Origin: JAHELQ01 sp965603365
GTDB lineage: Bacteria > Acidobacteriota > Aminicenantia > UBA2199
NCBI GenBank assembly: GCA_965603365.1
Contig: CBFDCR010000007.1
Location: forward strand, 42,235-106,234
DNA: 64,000 nt
Reading direction: 5' to 3'
Part shown: in pieces, positions 58,823-64,000 of the stretch
How positions within the stretch are numbered: the stretch's first letter is position 1
How the letters are laid out: each line of letters begins with the position of its first letter
Translations under genes and position numbers: made by a program
Notes under the pieces: generated by a model
The model's database searches: none
What the model was told of the DNA's origin: nothing
What the model saw: the letters and a program-made list of their open reading frames with translations, nothing else

Positions 58823-59452
58823 ATGGGATATGAAATCAAAGAAGGCGGATGTATTTTTGATTTGTACCACCGGTTGCCTTATGAAAGAAAACAGAAAATC
58901 GATCGTTACGTAGATCTTCTGCTGGAGGTAAATCGTCATATTAATCTGGTGTCAAGGAAAATATCACCGGAGAGCTTACTTCAATTAATAGAAGAGACAC
59001 TTTTCTTAAATCGATTGATTAAGGGTGATACCATCGTGGATGCCGGCAGCGGGAATGGTCTTTTGGGTGTGCCTTTGGCTATATTAAATACAAACAAGAG
59101 AATTTTTTTGGTTGAATCAAAGCCAAAAAAGGCGGGTTTCTTAAAACAGATTGCCAATACTATCGATTTGGTCAACCTGGAAGTCTGGAATATGAGTATA
59201 CAAGAATTTTTTCATAAGAAAAAGAGGATTTATGGCAAGACTATTGTTGCCAGGGGATTTTCAAGTAATAAAGAGTTATTGGATCTTTACATGAAGGGTA
59301 TGGTTGATGAAGTTTTGCTCATTTCCTCATTAAATAAAATAAAAAAAATCAGCAAAGAGGTGGAAAATCGCTGCCAAAAAATCTATAATATACCTTACCG
59401 AGAAACATTAAAAGTTTTAAAAATCTTAAAAAATGGAGATTGTTTCACGTGA
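58823..59452 (+). CDS. rsmG: 16S rRNA (guanine-527-N7)-methyltransferase RsmG
   Basis: 209 residues. RsmG features: NRHINLVSRK near residue 38, the AdoMet motif VDAGSGNGLLGVPLAI, LVESKPKKAGFLKQI and the late VARGFSS strand (ARA-like in the family). The enzyme methylates G527 in the 530 loop of 16S rRNA. The last codons and stop lie inside parS site 2. Located at its classical place beside parAB, but without mnmE/mnmG. Confidence 0.93.
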   Translation: MGYEIKEGGCIFDLYHRLPYERKQKIDRYVDLLLEVNRHINLVSRKISPESLLQLIEETLFLNRLIKGDTIVDAGSGNGLLGVPLAILNTNKRIFLVESKPKKAGFLKQIANTIDLVNLEVWNMSIQEFFHKKKRIYGKTIVARGFSSNKELLDLYMKGMVDEVLLISSLNKIKKISKEVENRCQKIYNIPYRETLKVLKILKNGDCFT

Positions 59453-59456
59453 AACA
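59441..59456. promoter_or_regulatory. parS: parS site 2 overlapping rsmG end and parA start
   Basis: A second perfect TGTTTCACGTGAAACA. It spans the rsmG stop and the first codons of parA, so protein-coding and ParB-binding functions share the same bases. Confidence 0.95.
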
Positions 59457-60225
59457 TGAAGGAAAAGAGTGTGAAGTGATTGCTATTGCCAATCAGAAGG
59501 GCGGTGTAGGCAAGACCACGACAGCCGTGAATCTTGGCGCCGCCCTTGCAATAGCAGAGAAGAGAGTATTGGTATTGGATATTGATCCCCAGGCCAATTC
59601 TACCACCGGTTTCGGGGTGGACAAGACCACCGTTAAAAAAGATATTTATGCGGTACTGTCAGGGGAATGTTTGCTCCCTGAGGCGATGTTGGATTATGAA
59701 CTGAAATTCTTAAAACTGGTACCATCCTCCAGATCATTGGCCCGGTTTGAGTTGGAGACCGTTTCCGAAGATGATAATCATTTGTATTTAAAACGGGCTC
59801 TCCAGGAGGAACGGGGCCAATTTGATTTTATTATCATCGATTCTCCTCCCTCCCTGGGACTGCTCACCATCAATGCCCTGACCGCAGCCGATAGTGTATT
59901 GATTCCCATTCAGGCCGAGTATTATGCCCTGGAGGGGTTGTCGGATTTAATGAATACCATCCAGCGGATTCAAGAAAACTTTAATCCCCGGTTGGAAATA
60001 AAAGGTATCCTGCTAACCATGTACGATGAGCGCACCAATTTATCGAAACAGGTAGAAGATGAGGTCCGGCGATACTTTGAATCAAAGGTATACGGCTCCA
60101 TCGTACCCCGTAATGTGAGATTGTCGGAAGCCCCCAGTTTTGGTAGACCCATCCAGCTTTATGATATCAAATCCGCCGGATCTAAGGCCTATATGTCGTT
60201 GGCCAGGGAGATGATGTCTAAATGA
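59449..60225 (+). CDS. parA: Chromosome partitioning ATPase ParA/Soj
   Basis: 258 residues from the GTG at 59449, with TGGAGA nine bases upstream; the TTG at 59440 touches that site and is less likely. Deviant Walker A KGGVGKTTTAVNLG, Walker A' VLDIDPQANST and the Walker B region IIIDSPPSLGLL define the family. It forms DNA-bound ATP dimers whose release by ParB moves sister origins. It overlaps parB by four bases. Confidence 0.95.
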   Translation: MKHEGKECEVIAIANQKGGVGKTTTAVNLGAALAIAEKRVLVLDIDPQANSTTGFGVDKTTVKKDIYAVLSGECLLPEAMLDYELKFLKLVPSSRSLARFELETVSEDDNHLYLKRALQEERGQFDFIIIDSPPSLGLLTINALTAADSVLIPIQAEYYALEGLSDLMNTIQRIQENFNPRLEIKGILLTMYDERTNLSKQVEDEVRRYFESKVYGSIVPRNVRLSEAPSFGRPIQLYDIKSAGSKAYMSLAREMMSK

Positions 60226-61064
60226 AAAGGAATGTTTTAGGTAAGGGAATCGAGGCTATTATCTCCAACAAACCCTATCCGGAAAAGGAAAGCAATTTTT
60301 TTGAGGTAGATATTGAGGATATATATCCCAACCCCGATCAGCCTCGTAAAAAGTTTAGTGCCGAAAAAATCAAAGAGCTGGCCGCCTCTATACAGGAAAC
60401 TGGATTGATTCAACCGGTGGTGGTGAATAAAAGAGAAGGAAAATATTATTTGATTGTTGGGGAACGGCGTTGGCGGGCCGCTCAATACCTCAGGTGGAAG
60501 AAGATTCCGGTGATTATTAAAGATATCTCCCCCAACGAAGTGGTTATTGATGCCCTGATTGAAAATATTCAGCGGGAGGATCTCAATGCCATTGAGATTG
60601 CCGAAGGCATTGAATTGATGATGAAAAAAACTGGCCTGAATCAGGAGCAAACGGCAGAAAAATTGGGCATGAACCGCACCACCGTGACCAATTATTTGCG
60701 ATTACTGAAATTGCCGGAGGCGATTCAACAGGGCATTATTTCCGCTGACGTTTCCCAGGGACATGCTCGGTCCCTGTTGGGTTTGAACGATATCGCCGAT
60801 ATGCTGGATGTCTATTCTAAAATTATCAAAGGGAAACTCTCCGTCCGGCAGGCCGAAAATTTGGTCAAAAATTTTTACATAGAACCATCAAAGGTAGAAA
60901 AAAAAGTAGATCCCGATATTCAGAAAGCAGAGGAAAAGTTAACCCGGTTCTTTGCCACCAAAGTCAAACTGAACTATTCCAGTACCGGAAAGGGAAAAGT
61001 CGAAATATTCTTCAACAACCTGGATGATTTCGATCGCATTTGTAAACTATTTCTTAAGGAGTAA
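60222..61064 (+). CDS. parB: Chromosome partitioning protein ParB
   Basis: 280 residues. The N-terminal CTPase region has the NPDQPRKKF box and GERRWRAAQ; the HTH domain has NQEQTAEKLGMNRTTVTNYLRLL; the C terminus is the dimerisation region. It should bind the two nearby parS sites, slide as CTP clamps and stimulate ParA. The ATGA overlap with parA means coupled translation. Confidence 0.95.
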   Translation: MKRNVLGKGIEAIISNKPYPEKESNFFEVDIEDIYPNPDQPRKKFSAEKIKELAASIQETGLIQPVVVNKREGKYYLIVGERRWRAAQYLRWKKIPVIIKDISPNEVVIDALIENIQREDLNAIEIAEGIELMMKKTGLNQEQTAEKLGMNRTTVTNYLRLLKLPEAIQQGIISADVSQGHARSLLGLNDIADMLDVYSKIIKGKLSVRQAENLVKNFYIEPSKVEKKVDPDIQKAEEKLTRFFATKVKLNYSSTGKGKVEIFFNNLDDFDRICKLFLKE

Positions 61065-61067
61065 CAT

Positions 61068-61466
61068 ATGGCCAAACATGAATCTGTGGCACGAGTAAGC
61101 GGCTTTATCGATCAGGATACCAGTATAACCGGGGATATCAATTTTAAAGAATCTTTTCGCATTGATGGGAAATTCAAAGGCAGAATTCTTTGTGGCCAAA
61201 ACCTGATTATTGGCGAAACCGGTGAGGTGGAAGCCGATATCAATGTGGGGACCATCTCGATCAACGGTGCGGTGAAGGGATCGATTCGGGCCAACGAGCG
61301 GGCCGAGGTCTTTTCCCGGGGCCGGGTGATGGGTCAGATTATGTCTCCTAAGTTGATCATTGAAGAGGGGGCATTTTTTCAGGGCACCTGCCAGATGGAG
61401 CTCAAGGCCCTGCATCGAGGCAGCGGTACCCCGGCAACGGCTGCAGAAAGGGCCGAAAAGAAATAG
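61068..61466 (+). CDS. Bactofilin-family cytoskeletal protein
   Basis: 132 residues with AAGGAG before the ATG. A central right-handed beta-helix of repeating short strands (SFRIDGKFKGRILCGQNLIIGETGEV, AVKGSIRANERAEV) is the bactofilin (DUF583) fold, flanked by short disordered ends. Such proteins polymerise without nucleotides; in Myxococcus a bactofilin anchors ParABS at the pole, and the position next to parAB fits such a role. Confidence 0.92.
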   Translation: MAKHESVARVSGFIDQDTSITGDINFKESFRIDGKFKGRILCGQNLIIGETGEVEADINVGTISINGAVKGSIRANERAEVFSRGRVMGQIMSPKLIIEEGAFFQGTCQMELKALHRGSGTPATAAERAEKK

Positions 61467-62198
61467 ATGAAGATTGCCGCCATCATTCCGGCAAGGTACG
61501 ATTCCGGCAGGTTTCCGGGCAAGCCTTTGGCCAAAATTGCCGGCATAACCATGATTCAGCGGGTCTATCGGCAGGTGGAAAAAACAGGGTTTTTTTCCCA
61601 CATTATTGTAGCCACCGACCATCAGAAAATTGCTCAGGCGGTGAAACAGTTCGGCGGCACCTTCAGGATAACCGACAATTCGCATCCCTCCGGGACCGAT
61701 CGCATATGGGAGGTGGTGGAGAGCAGCGATTTTGACGCGGCCATCAATATCCAGGGCGATGAGCCCCTCATTTCGGAACATCTGATTCGACGTATTCATA
61801 ATAAGCTCCAGACCGGTCAATGGCCAGTGGTCACCGCCGCCTATTGGAACCGTTTCTTCGGGGATTTTAATTCTCCCCATGTTGTTAAAGTGGTGGTGGA
61901 TGAAGATTTTCGGGCTCTCTATTTTTCCCGCTCCCCCGTCCCCTTTTGCCGGGAGGCCGATTTCAACGGCTTCTATCAACACATCGGTATCTATGGATAC
62001 AGTAGGTCTGCCCTGGAAAAATTTGTGAAGCTTCGGCAATCCAAACTGGAAAAGCAAGAAAGGCTGGAGCAGTTAAGGTTTCTGGAACATGGTGTTCCCA
62101 TCGCCGTGGTACAGAGCGACCAGCCCTCTTATGGGGTCGATACCCCCGGCGATATCCAGAAAATCGAAGATTTACTCCAGGATAGGACAGAGCCATGA
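61467..62198 (+). CDS. kdsB: 3-deoxy-manno-octulosonate cytidylyltransferase (CMP-KDO synthetase)
   Basis: 243 residues starting immediately after the bactofilin stop. The family N terminus IPARYDSGRFPGKPL (CTP loop), ATDHQKIAQ, SGTDRIWE and NIQGDEPLIS are conserved. It makes CMP-KDO for the LPS inner core, which implies an outer membrane. It overlaps pyrG by four bases, linking CTP use and supply. Confidence 0.95.
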   Translation: MKIAAIIPARYDSGRFPGKPLAKIAGITMIQRVYRQVEKTGFFSHIIVATDHQKIAQAVKQFGGTFRITDNSHPSGTDRIWEVVESSDFDAAINIQGDEPLISEHLIRRIHNKLQTGQWPVVTAAYWNRFFGDFNSPHVVKVVVDEDFRALYFSRSPVPFCREADFNGFYQHIGIYGYSRSALEKFVKLRQSKLEKQERLEQLRFLEHGVPIAVVQSDQPSYGVDTPGDIQKIEDLLQDRTEP

Positions 62199-63811
62199 AA
62201 AAAACAAAATACATCTTTATAACCGGTGGGGTGCTGTCTTCTCTGGGAAAAGGCGTTGCCGCCGCCTCTATCGGTAACATCCTGGAATCTTATGGATTTA
62301 ATATCTCCATCATTAAGATGGACCCCTATTTAAATGTGGACCCGGGCACCATGAGTCCCTTTCAGCACGGCGAAGTATTTGTCACCGACGACGGCGCCGA
62401 AACCGATCTGGACCTGGGACACTACGAACGATTTACCCACGCCGATATGTCGCAGCGCAACAACTGGACGGCAGGCAGAATCTACTATAACGTGATTGAA
62501 AAGGAGAGGCGGGGAGATTATCTGGGTAAAACCGTTCAGGTCATCCCCCACGTCACCGATGAGATCAAGGCCGCCGTCCTGCAAATGCACGGTGAATTTG
62601 ACGTGATTCTGGTGGAAATCGGCGGCACCGTGGGTGATATCGAAGGCCTCCCCTTTCTGGAGGCCATCCGTCAGGTGGGCCTCGACCTGGACGAGGGAGA
62701 TGTACTCTTCATCCACCTCACTTTAGTGCCCTTTGTTAAAACCGCCGGTGAATTAAAGACCAAACCCACCCAGCACAGCGTTAAGGCGCTGCGGGAGATC
62801 GGCATTCAGCCAGATATTTTACTCTGCCGGGCCGAGATCCCCCTACCTGTAGAGATCAAGAAAAAGATTGCCCTCTTTACCAACCTCAGGGAGGTCGATA
62901 TCGTGAGTGCCACCGACGTGCAGACGATCTATGAGATTCCCCTGATCTTTAAGGCCGAAGGTCTGGGACATTTAATATTAAAGAAGTTACATCTGCAAAA
63001 GGAGACCGATGATTCCCGGGAGTGGCAGACCTGGGTGGAAAAGACCAGGGGATTGACCGACAGAGTCACCATCAGCGTGGTGGGCAAATACATGAAGCTG
63101 GGAGATTCCTACAAGAGTCTTTTCGAGGCCCTATACCACGGCGGTGTGGAAAACAACGTAGAAGTTAACATCGATATGGTGGAATCCGATGATCTGCTGG
63201 AGTGGAACTTAGAAGAGAAGTTTAAGGATTCCCACGGCATCCTGGTTCCCGGCGGCTTCGGCCTGCGGGGGGTGGAGGGCATGATCAAGGCGGTGGAATT
63301 TGCCCGCACCCACAGGGTCCCCTACTTCGGTATATGCCTGGGCATGCAGACCGCCTGCATCGAGTTTATCCGCCGCGCGGCCGGTATTAAAGATGCCCAC
63401 TCTACCGAATTCAGTAAATCTGCCACCCGTAAGGTGTTCGTGAAATTAAGGGAACTCGTCAACATTGAAGAGATGGGCCATAATATGCGGCTGGGGCAAT
63501 TTTCATGTATCCTGAAAAAGAGTACCCTGGCTTACGATGTCTATCGCCAGGAAAAGATATACGAACGCCACCGCCACCGCTACGAATTCAACCCGGAATT
63601 TGAACCGGTACTGGAGGAGCACGGTATGGTGATTAGCGGCAAGAACCCGGAGCGTAACCTGGTGGAGACAGTGGAACTTACCGATCACCCCTGGTTCGTC
63701 GGCTGCCAGTTCCACCCGGAGTTCAAGTCCCGCCCCCTGCGGCCCCACCCCCTATTCGTCTCCTTCATCAAAGCCGCCAAAGAGAACCGCAGTCCTAACC
63801 CCCAGACCTAA
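62195..63811 (+). CDS. pyrG: CTP synthase
   Basis: 538 residues, normal length. The synthetase domain starts with FITGGVLSSLGKGVAAASIG and has SVVGKYMKLGDSYKS at the domain border. The glutaminase domain has the nucleophile Cys in FGICLGMQTA and the HPEFKSRP His/Glu pair. It aminates UTP to CTP with glutamine and ATP. The final gene of the parA-parB-bactofilin-kdsB-pyrG operon within the window. Confidence 0.97.
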   Translation: MKKTKYIFITGGVLSSLGKGVAAASIGNILESYGFNISIIKMDPYLNVDPGTMSPFQHGEVFVTDDGAETDLDLGHYERFTHADMSQRNNWTAGRIYYNVIEKERRGDYLGKTVQVIPHVTDEIKAAVLQMHGEFDVILVEIGGTVGDIEGLPFLEAIRQVGLDLDEGDVLFIHLTLVPFVKTAGELKTKPTQHSVKALREIGIQPDILLCRAEIPLPVEIKKKIALFTNLREVDIVSATDVQTIYEIPLIFKAEGLGHLILKKLHLQKETDDSREWQTWVEKTRGLTDRVTISVVGKYMKLGDSYKSLFEALYHGGVENNVEVNIDMVESDDLLEWNLEEKFKDSHGILVPGGFGLRGVEGMIKAVEFARTHRVPYFGICLGMQTACIEFIRRAAGIKDAHSTEFSKSATRKVFVKLRELVNIEEMGHNMRLGQFSCILKKSTLAYDVYRQEKIYERHRHRYEFNPEFEPVLEEHGMVISGKNPERNLVETVELTDHPWFVGCQFHPEFKSRPLRPHPLFVSFIKAAKENRSPNPQT

Positions 63812-63949
63812 AATACATAATGTCGCTAATTTCAACAATATTAATGGCTCCCTCTCTGCCGCCAGATATTTTTAGGTGACACTCAACCCCGCTACCCCCT
63901 CACTCATACTTTTAAACCCCAAACCACCTAGATTTCCCATCAAAGAAAT

Positions 63950-63970
63950 AAAAAAGCCCCGTTTGTGGCT
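63950..63970 (-). terminator. Possible leftward intrinsic terminator
   Basis: On the minus strand AGCC (63967-63970) pairs with GGCT (63955-63958), followed by TTTTTT. It would serve a leftward gene beyond the window. The rest of 63812-64000 shows no gene; kdsA, often next after pyrG, does not start here. Confidence 0.35.
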
Positions 63971-64000
63971 ATAATAGTGTATAATTAGTTTTCCCAAACA

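Noticed and set aside
61047..62057. 336-codon minus-strand frame opposite the bactofilin and kdsB genes
   Set aside because: Shadow of two well-conserved genes; Gly/His-rich translation with no motif.

Overview
The window is a roughly 64 kb chromosomal segment from a Gram-negative-type bacterium. kdsB (an LPS sugar enzyme) sits beside the replication origin, there is a WecA/TagO-like lipid-linked sugar transferase, and many exported proteins lack Gram-positive anchoring signals. The SBBP/NGGE-repeat giant protein, the C_GCAxxG_C_C protein, the ECF sigma operon and the gene order around the origin resemble uncultured Acidobacteriota-related lineages such as Candidatus Aminicenantes. That assignment is inference from gene style, not from a marker-gene comparison. 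I see no rRNA, tRNA or CRISPR array.

Layout. 1-4.2 kb: a LytS/LytTR two-component pair, then a leftward operon with a secreted protein, an ECF sigma factor, a zinc-finger anti-sigma factor and a Tat-exported C_GCAxxG_C_C protein. 4.3-10.8 kb: a leftward block with a glycogen-synthase-like GT5 enzyme, an AT-rich accessory cassette (membrane protein, macrodomain protein, HNR-repeat/nuclease-like protein), an S9 peptidase and a YtxJ-type bacilliredoxin. 10.9-14.0 kb: a truncated pgeF, a periodic repeat patch, a beta-propeller exported protein, an antitoxin/PIN toxin pair and a HEPN protein. 14.0-18.5 kb: an envelope-glycan cluster (flavoprotein, GT4, GT2) next to an alpha-oxoamine synthase close to bacterial serine palmitoyltransferases. 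18.6-20.9 kb: small genes and gene debris. 21-26.7 kb: a 1911-residue exported repeat protein. 27.0-27.9 kb: a lone SPPY-type DNA methyltransferase.

28-46 kb is dominated by a two-gene Tc (ABC-type) toxin locus: a 3417-residue TcA-like protein and a 2572-residue TcB-TcC fusion whose last 285 residues are an AT-rich, unassigned hypervariable cargo. 46.3-48.7 kb is accessory DNA: a broken antitoxin, a truncated receiver domain, a VapBC pair, and an array of about 15 tandem mini-hairpins (period about 20 bp) that abuts the stop codon of a small conserved protein gene. This array is the most unusual structure in the window.

49.5-63.8 kb is the origin region. gyrA, gyrB, recF, dnaN and dnaA run leftward; rsmG, parA, parB, a bactofilin, kdsB and pyrG run rightward. 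DnaA-box-like sites lie on both sides of dnaA, and two perfect parS sites flank rsmG. The segment therefore joins ordinary housekeeping DNA around oriC with toxin and selfish-element cargo inserted on the gyrA side.
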